DNA from: Anastrepha obliqua
Lineage: Eukaryota > Arthropoda > Insecta > Diptera > Tephritidae
DNA: 64,000 nt
NCBI RefSeq assembly: GCF_027943255.1
Contig: NC_072894.1
Coordinates: forward strand, 78,345,601-78,409,600
Reading direction: 5' to 3'
The translations under genes were made by a program, and so were the position numbers. Shown here piece by piece: positions 32,453 to 42,949 of the stretch; positions within the stretch are counted from its first letter, which is position 1, and each line of letters begins with the position of its first letter. Below the pieces are notes generated by a model. That model ran no database searches. It was given only the letters and a program-made list of their open reading frames with translations, and was not told the DNA's origin.

Positions 32453-34450
32453 ACCGGAAAAACTATTTATCGGAAGTCTGGTAGATTTAGAAATTAAAAA
32501 GGGAATCCGAGTGCAGTACAATGTACTTAATGTTACTAAATGCTCTATTTGCTAGTTGTCCCGAACACTTTATTTGTATATCTTATACTCCACCAAACTG
32601 CTAACAGGAATATTATTGAGTATTTTTCGCTACTTGATTGCAACTTTTGCATAAAGAAGTCAGATTAGTTGTTTCGTTATCATTTGGCCAAACAAATTAC
32701 CCATTCAGCCACTCTACTCATTTGATATAGCTCCGTGCGTAGTTTGGCTATAGCTATTTTACAAACAACAAAGACCTTTCCCGCAGAGGTTATGCCTCGC
32801 GTCCATGAGGCCCAGAGATATTCAAATTAAAAGGCCAATTCGAGTTCAACGAGTTAATTTCAAGACTGGAGGTGACCATTTAATAAAATGTGTTTTGTTG
32901 GAAGGAGATTACTTTTGAGGGAACGAAATATGTAGATTTCAAGTAATGTATGTACGAGTATGTACTACATTCAATACACTGAAGCTATTAACGCTACTTA
33001 AGAGGGTGAACTTGGTTCAAAGAGCACTTTCATAACATACTTAGCATTTCCGAAACGCTGAAGTATATTTTAAGAAAAAAATTGCTCTTTCTATAGTTAT
33101 TAGCCCCAAACACTTAGGGCAATGGTGCATTCTAAAAATATTTAAGAAATTTTTCCGGTTGAAACTACAGAAAATCCCAAAGCAATTCATTAAGAACCAA
33201 CATTAACATATCTATTAGATTTATGGATAGGAAGTAAAATACAATTACGTGCATATGTATGCACTTTGGAAAATATTTAAAAATTGTACGTGTGTGTCAT
33301 GTTTTAAGGTTATAGGGTAGTGCACTAAAATTAAAAGCCGCATGCGCGCACCCCGAGTGCACCAATTTTAATTTGTACCCTCTTCACTTTATATTTGGAG
33401 GATTCCGTTTTCTGATGTGGGCGTGAGCATACTTGTTCGCTCGCTTGTATGGGTGTGTGTGGCCGCGGTAAATGATAGATCTTTTTGTATTCAGTTGATT
33501 TTTCTAGGCAAAGCATTTAATTCGCTTAGTGTGTGAGCATTAAATGTTGACATGTCGTGGATAAAAATGTGTTAAAAAGCGGAGGATTCCCTTTTGTATG
33601 TACTTATACATATGCATACATATATGCACATATACATACATATATACGAGTACATCTACTTCAATAGCAGCGACCACAAGGACGAGGGTTGCACAGTTAC
33701 TTATTCAGTTTCTGGGGGCGTACGGTGAGATGAGACTGTTGTGGGCGCCAAATTACCTTAAGAGCAACGTGTTGAGTAAATAAATCATGAAAATGTGTTA
33801 TAATTACAAGGAATTAGATGCAATCACAAGAAATATAAGCATGAACGCATGTGGTAACACAATGTTGCTTAACATAGAAGAGAAATTGTAAGGAGCTAAA
33901 AGATCAGACAAATGGAATTATCAATGTTGGTGGTGCGATGTGAGGCAAATGGCATGTGTCGTCCTGAACACTAAATATGCCACAAACACTAAATATGCCA
34001 CATGTTGACTTTTGATAGGTGAATTTGATTTATGGGAAAATCCACTTACTTAAATGCAGAAGAACTTTCTGAACTTGCTTCTAATTAAAGAATTAAAATT
34101 CTTGGAATGGAAATTCTATGTGTGGCTTAAGACATTTCAATACGTCAGTTGCCTTTACACCGGTTACAGTTAGGCGAAAACTTGCTGTTTAACTATTATT
34201 GGCTATAATTTCCTGTGGCGAATTAATTGGTCACAGTTGGAATACACAATCTACTCAAATCTCCAACTGGAGGTCGTTTTGAATCGAATTATTCAAATAA
34301 CCCTGAAAATTACGCAATATACAAGTAAAGTGACAGAAAACTGATGATTATAAAATGAGGCATAAAAGACAATCATCGGCCTGCTGCATCCAAAAACTGA
34401 AGCTTTAATCAAACTATGAAGTTAAACCATATAGAGAAAATGATAAAATA
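32453..34450. other. No gene seen
   Basis: Largely unique-looking DNA with CATA/TATA-rich simple sequence near 33240-33260 and 33595-33655. A direct doublet of ACACTAAATATGCCACA lies near 33968-34005. Ends at the hexamer satellite. Confidence 0.5.
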
Positions 34451-35778
34451 TAAAGATAAAGATAAAGATAAAGATAAAGATAAAGATAAAGATAAAGATA
34501 AAGATAAAGATAAAGATAAAGATAAAGATAAAGATAAAGATAAAGATAAAGATAAAGATAAAGATAAAGATAAAGATAAAGATAAAGATAAAGATAAAGA
34601 TAAAGATAAAGATAAAGATAAAGATAAAGATAAAGATAAAGATAAAGATAAAGATAAAGATAAAGATAAAGATAAAGATAAAGATAAAGATAAAGATAAA
34701 GATAAAGATAAAGATAAAGATAAAGATAAAGATAAAGATAAAGATAAAGATAAAGATAAAGATAAAGATAAAGATAAAGATAAAGATAAAGATAAAGATA
34801 AAGATAAAGATAAAGATAAAGATAAAGATAAAGATAAAGATAAAGATAAAGATAAAGATAAAGATAAAGATAAAGATAAAGATAAAGATAAAGATAAAGA
34901 TAAAGATAAAGATAAAGATAAAGATAAAGATAAAGATAAAGATAAAGATAAAGATAAAGATAAAGATAAAGATAAAGATAAAGATAAAGATAAAGATAAA
35001 GATAAAGATAAAGATAAAGATAAAGATAAAGATAAAGATAAAGATAAAGATAAAGATAAAGATAAAGATAAAGATAAAGATAAAGATAAAGATAAAGATA
35101 AAGATAAAGATAAAGATAAAGATAAAGATAAAGATAAAGATAAAGATAAAGATAAAGATAAAGATAAAGATAAAGATAAAGATAAAGATAAAGATAAAGA
35201 TAAAGATAAAGATAAAGATAAAGATAAAGATAAAGATAAAGATAAAGATAAAGATAAAGATAAAGATAAAGATAAAGATAAAGATAAAGATAAAGATAAA
35301 GATAAAGATAAAGATAAAGATAAAGATAAAGATAAAGATAAAGATAAAGATAAAGATAAAGATAAAGATAAAGATAAAGATAAAGATAAAGATAAAGATA
35401 AAGATAAAGATAAAGATAAAGATAAAGATAAAGATAAAGATAAAGATAAAGATAAAGATAAAGATAAAGATAAAGATAAAGATAAAGATAAAGATAAAGA
35501 TAAAGATAAAGATAAAGATAAAGATAAAGATAAAGATAAAGATAAAGATAAAGATAAAGATAAAGATAAAGATAAAGATAAAGATAAAGATAAAGATAAA
35601 GATAAAGATAAAGATAAAGATAAAGATAAAGATAAAGATAAAGATAAAGATAAAGATAAAGATAAAGATAAAGATAAAGATAAAGATAAAGATAAAGATA
35701 AAGATAAAGATAAAGATAAAGATAAAGATAAAGATAAAGATAAAGATAAAGATAAAGATAAAGATAAAGATAAAGATA
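34451..35778. repeat. Perfect (AAAGAT)n hexanucleotide satellite, about 221 units
   Basis: 1328 bp of the 6-bp unit TAAAGA/AAAGAT without a single visible interruption. One variant unit (ACAGAT) and a partial unit follow to about 35788. Because the unit is two codons long and free of stops in five of six frames, it creates long artificial open frames (Lys-Asp, Leu-Tyr, Ile-Phe repeats); none should be read as genes. The unit is not the insect telomere repeat. Such a long error-free array suggests very recent expansion, or collapse or polishing during assembly. Confidence 0.98.
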
Positions 35779-35844
35779 CAGATAAAGAGCAATTTTCCTA
35801 TTATTGATTATATTATTTTTCCTATTATCGATTACAGCGGGTCT

Positions 35845-36572
35845 TCTCCATTTCAATTCAACCGGGTCAAAATAATGAGACACGTATTTTTTTGTTCGCC
35901 CGAAAAAATTTTTTTTCAAGATTTATCGGCAGTTTTGTTTTTTGGCTCAAAATCGATTTTTTTTTATTTATATAAAAAACTTTTTTTTTAAGGCTCATAA
36001 CTTAGTCAAAAATGAACCGATTTTAATTATTTTGGGTTCAAAATGATCGTCATTACTTACACAAGCGATTTCATGTGGGAACAATTGCAAAAAAGTAGTT
36101 CAAAATTTTTTATTTTGCAAAAAACAAAAAGTGCGAAACAGGTTTTTTACTCAAAAACAACTCATTTTAGCTACTGGGTATTCAGCTCAATTGAAGTTTG
36201 AGATGTCCTCTTGATTTGGAAAAAGACAAAACACACTTTTTGAAATATTGAATTTCGAAAAAATTTCGAATTCTTTTTTTTTGCAAAATAAAAAATTTTG
36301 AACTACTACGCTCGTGCAAGTAATGACGATCATTTTGAACCCAAAAATTATAAAATCGGTTAATTTTAGACTAAGTTATCAGCCTTTAAAGAAAAATGTT
36401 TCTTATATATTTAAAAAAATCGATTTTGAGCCAAAAAACAAAATTGCCGATAAATCTTGAATAACAGTTTTTTTGGGCGGACAAAAAAATACGCGTGTCA
36501 TTATTTTGACCAGAGAGCAACATATTTGAGTTACATCGAAATCGGACAACATGACCGGCTGAATTGAAATGG
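35845..36572. mobile_element. Fold-back element with about 200-bp inverted arms
   Basis: Two arms pair over long stretches: left from GGTCAAAATAATGAGACACG (35865) through TTTATCGGCA, TTTTTTGGCTCAAAATCGAT, and GGGTTCAAAATGATCGTCAT near 36032-36055; right is its reverse complement back from 36511. The centre (about 36070-36300) is an AT-rich spacer. Outside the arms a further inverted pair CCATTTCAATTCAACCG (35848) and its reverse complement (36553-36571) extends the hairpin, with about 40 extra bases in the right arm. No coding sequence and no clear target duplication. Confidence 0.83.
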
Positions 36573-36712
36573 AAAGCAAAAGTTATATGGATATAAAAAG
36601 TTAAAGTTTCGGTCCTTACTTGTTTTAAATTGATTTTTGCCATATGAGGAATACTTACAATGAGTAAACTGAATTAGCAAAGCAGTGATTCTAATGATTC
36701 CCTTCTGGTAGG
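36573..36712. other. No gene seen
   Basis: Short unannotated spacer between the fold-back element and a mariner scrap. Confidence 0.4.
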
Positions 36713-36850
36713 CCAATCGTCGAAAATATTGATGAAATCATGGAAATCGTCGAGTCGAAACGACTGGTAGGCATTAACTCTGTTGCCCAGAAACTAAAGA
36801 ATAGTCAGAAAAATGTTCAAACGGATTTGCATAAAGTAATTACAACCATG
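36713..36850 (+). pseudogene. Mariner transposase scrap (helix-turn-helix region)
   Basis: About 45 codons on the plus strand reading NIDEIMEIVESKRLVGINSV, then AQKLKNSQKNVQTDLHKV. This matches the second helix-turn-helix of mariner transposases (the xxIAxxLxxxxxTVxxHLHKx pattern). No ends or catalytic region remain. Confidence 0.65.
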
Positions 36851-38295
36851 TTAGGTTTATCTTTAACAACTTTCTTCCCCGCCTAATATTATGTTCACAT
36901 ATACGGTTTATCGGGTCCGGTACCAAAAATTAGTCTGTCAGATTAAAAACTGTTTCAATGCAGTTTAGACTAGTTGTTTACGTCGTTCTTTTTCTTTAGA
37001 TTGAACTTGTGTAATTAATATTAAGTTTGAATAAACGTTATTAATGCTATGGAGGCATAAATTCCTTCATGTAATTACACAAATGGCCCCCAGTGGTACG
37101 CGGTTGGCTTTAAATATCCTTTATCTATCTTTATCTATTATTACTTTGTCAGCATATATAATAGATTTGTTACCTTTCATCTTTGGAAGCTTTTCCTTTA
37201 CCTCACATAAAAATAATCGAAAAATCATCAACGGCACAGAGTTTGAGGAGATCAAACATTCGATTTAAACGAAGATTTCACAGCTCTATATATTATCTAT
37301 ATATAGTTTATTAATATGAGACTGGTTGCCGATGAATTATTGTGCGCTGAACACGAGTCTGCATGATTTTTATATGTTTTTACCCTTCCCTTTCTCAAAG
37401 GCCTGACGTACTAGAGACTTCCACTTATATTCAACTTTAAGCTTGAATTTTAGACTATGACAGCCATAATCAAGCAAAATCGACATGCAAAAATTGAATG
37501 CCATAAAATTATATTACAAATGTGAGTATGTGGTTTACTGACAGCATGCAAGCAGCCAAAGTGTTCGTTTCAATGTTGAAGAATAATTGGGCAACAAATC
37601 ATGGAATAAGTACTAAGAAATATTGCGGTTTATGATAATTCATCATTTAATTATAATTGCGTTATGAAGAATCAAAAAGACAACGACTGAAGTTTTCGCA
37701 TTTCACATAATAACCACAAAATTGCTGGGTTTCTAAAGTACCACTCACGACAATTTGTGAAAATTTGTATTAGCACATAATGGCGTGCCATTAAGAGGTA
37801 TAGCTAAGTAGGTACGTATTTACTTAGACATACATACGTACGTATAAAGTCATTATTTTTCATGCAGTTTCAACTAAACAACATTGCCTGCTGAGCCATT
37901 GATCTAAACGTACATTCGTGTACTTGTTGGAAAAGCGCTTAATTTCATAACTATTGACAGCAAAAAGCAGTCAAGGACCCTCACTTGAACACATATGCAA
38001 ATATACATACAAATATACGAACGCACGTAAGTATGATTGAAAGATGGCCGGTCTATTCAATGGACGCAAGTCTATTCAAATGAGCCTCAAATAAGGCAAA
38101 TTACTTGACGACCGAATAATATGCAGTCGGGTTATCGCAGACGGCACTCCCGGCGATATTTACCACTTTATGCAATGAATCTTAAGAATGTAATGTAAGA
38201 TAACTTAGATCCAAAAAAAATATTTGATGTTGTCGCCGTTTCGTCAAAATTCTACCAATGGAAGAATTTCTGCATTATTTCATTTTAATAATTAG
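36851..38295. other. No gene seen
   Basis: AT-rich unique-looking DNA with CATA/TACG simple sequence near 37820-37850 and 37990-38030. Confidence 0.5.
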
Positions 38296-38512
38296 CGGTC
38301 CCCATAGCATGGTGCGTGACTACCAACCACATAAAACAAGAAAGGATAGGATCAGATTTTTTCTAATAGCGGTCACTCCTCGGCAAGAGATGGCAAGCCT
38401 GCGAGTGTATCTCTGCCATGGAAAACCATTTGCCATTCGGAGGCCGCATAAAACTGTGAAAAAGCATCAAGGCGCACATCACAAATAGAGGGAGAGGCTC
38501 GGCGCAACCACC
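38296..38512 (+). mobile_element. tRNA-derived SINE, diverged copy (copy 6)
   Basis: Recognised by CATGGTGCGTGACTACCA, TTTCTAATAGCGGTCACTCC, CGGCAAGAGATGGCAAGCCT, CATCAAGGCGCACATCACAA and GAGAGGCTCGGC. The B-box is lost by deletion, so the promoter is dead. Older than copies 1, 3 and 8. Confidence 0.75.
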
Positions 38513-39082
38513 AACTCACAACCTTTGTTAAAAAAAGTTAACAGTTCAAAAATGCTTCGCAAGTCTACAGTATCGTACGCAAAAATTGCACAAAACCTTG
38601 TCTGCGAGTAATAAATTACCCAATTCGTTTTTAGAATCAGTTAACGAACTCAAAGATTATAATTTTAATTATCCTTTCTTCAAATTTTTCTTTAAGTAGT
38701 CATATTTTACCCATTATTGCGAAATCGTAGATTGATGCGAAAGGCATAATAACACGAAATTTGTTTACCCCTACACAATTAAAGTATTATGTACCTCTTT
38801 CGTTTGGGTAAATTTAGAATATGCTGTATTTTTTTGGAGGTCGGGGAGGTTTAAATAATCCAAAAAAATGTCGGACCTCTGCCACTATTACTTTTAATAA
38901 ATAGGAAAACATTAGAAGCTAGAAGAACTGTACTTTCTCAGTCCTGTTCCGTTATAAAAAAAAAACAATTTTTATATTCCTCACCGAAGCCAGCGTAAAT
39001 TTCTACTGCAAAACTCATTACTCCCTTAATGACCCTATTACACAGGCATCGAACTGTATAATTGGATTTTGCTTTTTCGAAA
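38513..39082. other. No gene seen
   Basis: AT-rich spacer up to a mariner terminus. Confidence 0.5.
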
Positions 39083-40220
39083 TATTGGATTGGCAACTAA
39101 GTCATTGCGGATTTTTTTTAGAAAATCAAAGACTATTTTTTCATGGAACTAAATAACTTCGTTCTGTAATGTATTGCCCATTTTGATTAATGACTCTTTG
39201 CCACCTTTAAGGCAGCATCATAATCCCACGTTCATAAAACTTCTGGTTTTTGTTAGCAAAAAACTGAATCAGGATCAATTTGACACCATCATCATTATTG
39301 AAATTTTTACCATTCAAGGAGTTTTGTAAAGATCGAAAAAAGTAATGAGATGGTGCAAGGTCAGGACTATATGGTGGATGTGGCAAAACATCCCAACAAA
39401 GCTCCAGCAAAGCATTTTTGCCGAGTGGCCAAAGATGTGTGTGGCCTTGCATTGTCATGATGGCATACAATACTTTTTCGATTTGTCAATTCGCGCCACT
39501 TTTCTTCATCTGCATTGTTTAATTTCGTTAGTTCTTCAATGTAGACACCAGAATTGATCGTTCGGTTTGGTGGTAAGAGTTCAAAGTAGACAATTCCTAA
39601 TCCCACCAAACTGATAACAAAACCTTCTTTCGATGAATATAAGCTTTTGATGTTGTTTGAGTTGGTTCACCTGGCCTGCTCCACGATCTTTTCCGCTTAA
39701 TATTGTCGTAAACAACCCATTTTTCGTCGCCAGTTATCAGTCGTTTTAAAAATGGATTATTTTCATAACGTTTTTTAGCAAATCGCAGCTGTTAATGCAT
39801 TGCGTTTAATGCGTTTATTTCAGTTCGTGAGGAACCCATGTATCGAGTTTTTGAACATAGCTAAGTTGAGTGGTTTTAAGTGATTTTCAATGCATGTAGC
39901 ATATGTGATACATGAAACTTTTCTGCAATCTCATGTGTTGTACTGTGACGATCCGAATCGATTATTGCTTTGATTAGGGCGTCATCAAGTTTTTATCTTT
40001 GAGTGAAATATCACCAGAACGAAATTTGGCAAACCAATTTTAACACTGCCGTTCTTTTAAGTCTTCGTCACCATAAACAGCACATAACTTTTTATGAGCT
40101 AGCGACGCGGTTTTCCCTTTGCGAAAATAAAAAAGCAAAATATGAAATTTGATTTTCCATTTTTCAACGAACGCCACTCGAAAACTACGCAACCGATCAA
40201 AAAACCTTTTTACTTATTAT
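39083..40220 (-). pseudogene. Mariner of mellifera type, nearly full length, frameshifted
   Basis: Starts on its 3' side with TTGGATTGGCAACTAAGTCA (39084), the terminal repeat style of the mellifera mariner subfamily. On the minus strand from about 40160 the protein is readable in fragments: GKTASLAHKKLCAVYGDE, KERQC.NWFAKFRSGD, YVQKLDTWVPHELK, then the catalytic part GIVYFELLPPNRTI (open frame 39367-39609), CHHDNARPHTSLATRQK with the second Asp, and ELCWDVLPHPPYSPDLAPSH with the third site (mutated to His in the local reading), ending QKFYERGIMMLP. At least ten frame breaks. The 5' terminal repeat is not found; a MITE starts at 40228 instead. Confidence 0.88.
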
Positions 40221-40227
40221 ATTATAT

Positions 40228-40491
40228 CGTCCCCTTAGTATTGAAATAGCCTATAAATTTTTTGATGTTTTGAGAAAATGAATTTCAAACTTTTTGTCGA
40301 AAGTAGCTCTCACTCAAATCGCGTTATGTCTGTAAATATTTATTATTTTTGACTGACGTTTTGACGCACTTTGTGGAACTAGAATTTGACCAAATTTTGA
40401 CCACATATAAAATCGACGATGGAGAATCCAAAAATTCAATAAAAAAATAATAGCCTATGAGCACATAGGCTATTGTTATACTAAGGGGACG
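40228..40491. mobile_element. 264-bp MITE with about 27-bp inverted ends
   Basis: Left end CGTCCCCTTAGTATTGAAAT and right end, read inward on the other strand, CGTCCCCTTAGTATAACAAT, each continuing into AGCCTAT. ATAT lies immediately outside on both sides (40224-40227 and 40492-40495) and could be a 4-bp target duplication, though it is palindromic. No coding capacity. A short internal GCCTATGAGCACATAGGC hairpin sits next to the right end. Confidence 0.82.
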
Positions 40492-40643
40492 ATATGTTCT
40501 TAAAAATTCTTTAGATTCCATTTTCTAGCCTTTATCTATTATTATTAATCACCATGTTAAAATTTGATATTGGGGTGTAATAAACTTTTGTTTGTTCAAT
40601 ATACTAAATAAATAATAAATTATATAACTATATGAGTGCATAT

Positions 40644-41004
40644 ACATGGTTGGCCATATTAAACTGACCCATGTGATTATTAAAAAAATATGGAAAAAGA
40701 AACATTTTTTTGTGTTTCATTGTGAAAAACATTTAATTTAGTTCAAGGAGATTCGTTTACATCACTTTTTGAATATGATATCGCGCAAGTGGTCGCCCTT
40801 AGCTCGTATAGCGTAATGTGCCCGTTTTTCGGCGTTTTCCATAGTTTTGGCCAGCGTCTCGGCCGATATGGCGGCTATTTCCCGTCGGATATTGGCCTTA
40901 AGTGCGCCTAGTGTCTTTGGCTTGTTGACGTAAACCTTAGATTTCAAATTACAGTAAAAAGTTATAGGGTTACTCAATGGGTCAGTTTAATATGGCCAAC
41001 CCTG
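40644..41004 (-). mobile_element. Tc3-like deletion derivative with both ends
   Basis: Inverted ends GGTTGGCCATATTAAACTGA (from 40648) and the same on the other strand ending near 41001, with TA nearby on each side. The minus-strand frame 40762-40977 encodes about 70 residues of a transposase C-terminus (KVYVNKPKTLGALKANIRRE, then AETLAKTMENAEKRAHYAIR, ending RDIIFKK), typical of Tc3-like transposases. The N-terminal and catalytic parts are deleted. Frame and termini are well preserved, suggesting relatively recent amplification as a non-autonomous element. Confidence 0.82.
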
Positions 41005-42207
41005 TACATAAGGAACGGTTTCATATAGGGCAGTACTATTCAAATTGAATATTGAACTTGAGACATGATGTATATCACCTTTTGTTGACAATCTCCCAAC
41101 TTGAGTCCTTCTATCGATGAAACTGTTAACCCCAACCAGAGACTTAGTACCTCACAAAGGAAAAGGAAACCCCGGTGGAAGGAAAGGGAAGAAAAGAAGT
41201 AGGCATACCTAGAGGGGACTAGACCTAAGCCAGGCACCCTTATGTAAGTATGCATTGTCGCGAGTTCACAACAACAGCGTCGAATGGTGGAAGCAATGGT
41301 CTGCCCAAGACTGTAGTGTGCCAATGTTGATGATAATGTATATATAAGGAATAGTTTTATTTTATTTTATTACCTTGTTTCATTTCATTCAAATCTATTT
41401 TATTTTATTATACTTCATTTTATTTAATTTAACTTAATTTGTTTTTAATTTTTGGTATATTTCATTCTACTATATTAAATTAAATTTAATTAGAATTAAA
41501 AAAAAAATAAGTTAAATTTAGTTTAATTTGATTTAACTTTTTATATTAATTTTTTTAACTTTTTTTATTGTACTATAATCTATTTTATTTTATTTAAAAC
41601 GAACTTTGATGTTTCATTTTACTTACCTCTATTTTATTTAAGTACATTTTACGTCATTATATTCATTTTTCTCATTTTTAATAAATATCATTTCATATTT
41701 TACCATATATTATTTGTAATCAAATTTTTATTTTCTTTAACCTTCTTCAAAATGAGTCAAAATACAGATCAAAACAAAAAAAACCTTTTTTTCACAAACT
41801 AAAATATTTCAGCGACTATTTTTTGCTTCTGTAGGTTGTTCAATGTATGCCAAAACCAATGAAAAAGCCAATAAATTAAAAATATATACCTGGAATTCTT
41901 AAAAATGAGTTATAAATGTGGCGAATTTGCCACATATTCCCATACAAATATATGTAAATGCATAAGGATCTGGAAAGGTCCGAATACCCGACCGAAGGTG
42001 TAACATTTTAAATTCTTCTTTTCGTCCTGTTTGAGCATCCTTTTTAAAAGTTTATATCCATACATCGATAGAAAATCGAATTTTAGGAAGCTATCTAGAA
42101 GATCAATTCGTTAGCTATAGAAATATGTTAAATTCACGTCAAAAGTCGAAAAAGGTCTGGAAATTGTATTTCCTTTTATTTTATTCGGATCTAATTTATT
42201 TTATATA
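41005..42207. other. No gene; AT-rich simple sequence from about 41350
   Basis: 41350-41720 consists mainly of imperfect TTTTATTTTATT-type repeats. 41040-41330 is more balanced, and its minus-strand frame (41040-41324) carries no recognised domain. A similar AT tract follows the next element (42960-43330). Confidence 0.6.
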
Positions 42208-42947
42208 AGGGCGCAGATACCTGTAAACTCCCATATTTTCCCTGATTTTCATTAAAATTATTTAAAATGAATAAGTCAATATATTTTTTTCAAAATTGGC
42301 ATACAGTTTATTTATTCATTAAAATAATATAATTTTTTTTTTTATTTTAATCATTTAAAATGGCGGATGTACACTCAATTCTTCCAGCGGGGCTTCTCAA
42401 TCGGTGGGCATTGTAGCATCGGCGTCAGTGACCTCAATACAAAAAACCAAACATTTTTTTTTTTATTAATGTCATAATTTCTATATGAATTTAAAAAAAA
42501 TGGAAAAAAAACTCGCGGAATAAAATGCTTACAAAAATGTTTATTATGGGGCGAATTTTTCTACTATTTGTGCTTCAAAATAATTATTAATATTATAATT
42601 AATATATTTCGAAAAATTTTCAAAAACTTGTAAATTCACATAGAAAGTAATATCATTAAAATATGTGTACAAAATTTCAGGAGAATCGGTCAATAGCTTT
42701 TCGAGTTATCGTGTACGCCAATTCGAAAAATATAGTTTTGAGAAAAACACGTCTAAAATTTGAGTACATGAAAATTCCTCTCCCAGCGCTCGAACGCAAA
42801 GAATACGGTTGACGATCTACATATACAGGTAATATAAGAAATACTTATATTTACGTCCTAAAAATTTGTTTACATATTCTTAAAGGATTATATTAAAATT
42901 TAATGGAAAAAAAAATTTTTACGAAATGTTACAGGTATCTGTCCCCT
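42208..42947 (+). mobile_element. 740-bp non-coding TIR element, TA target duplication
   Basis: TA lies at 42206-42207 and 42948-42949. Left end AGGGCGCAGATACCTGTAA; right end read inward AGGGGACAGATACCTGTAA. Internal landmarks are AAAATGGCGG near 42358, GAATCGGTCAATAGCTTTTC near 42682 and TTTTGAGAAAAACACGTCTA near 42735, spaced as in the 743-bp element at 23458. No open frame of note. Confidence 0.85.
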
Positions 42948-42949
42948 TA

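Noticed and set aside
34451..35778. Telomeric repeat
   Set aside because: The AAAGAT unit is not the insect TTAGG repeat, and flies use other telomere systems. It is interstitial between ordinary sequences.
34414..35919. Very long open frames of 456-501 codons on both strands
   Set aside because: They are translations of the AAAGAT hexamer, which lacks stops in five frames. They encode only dipeptide repeats and are not genes.
40228..42947. Grouping the 264-bp MITE with the 0.7-kb TIR elements because all contain TAAGGGGAC
   Set aside because: In the MITE this string faces the opposite way relative to the element end, so the resemblance is probably coincidental.
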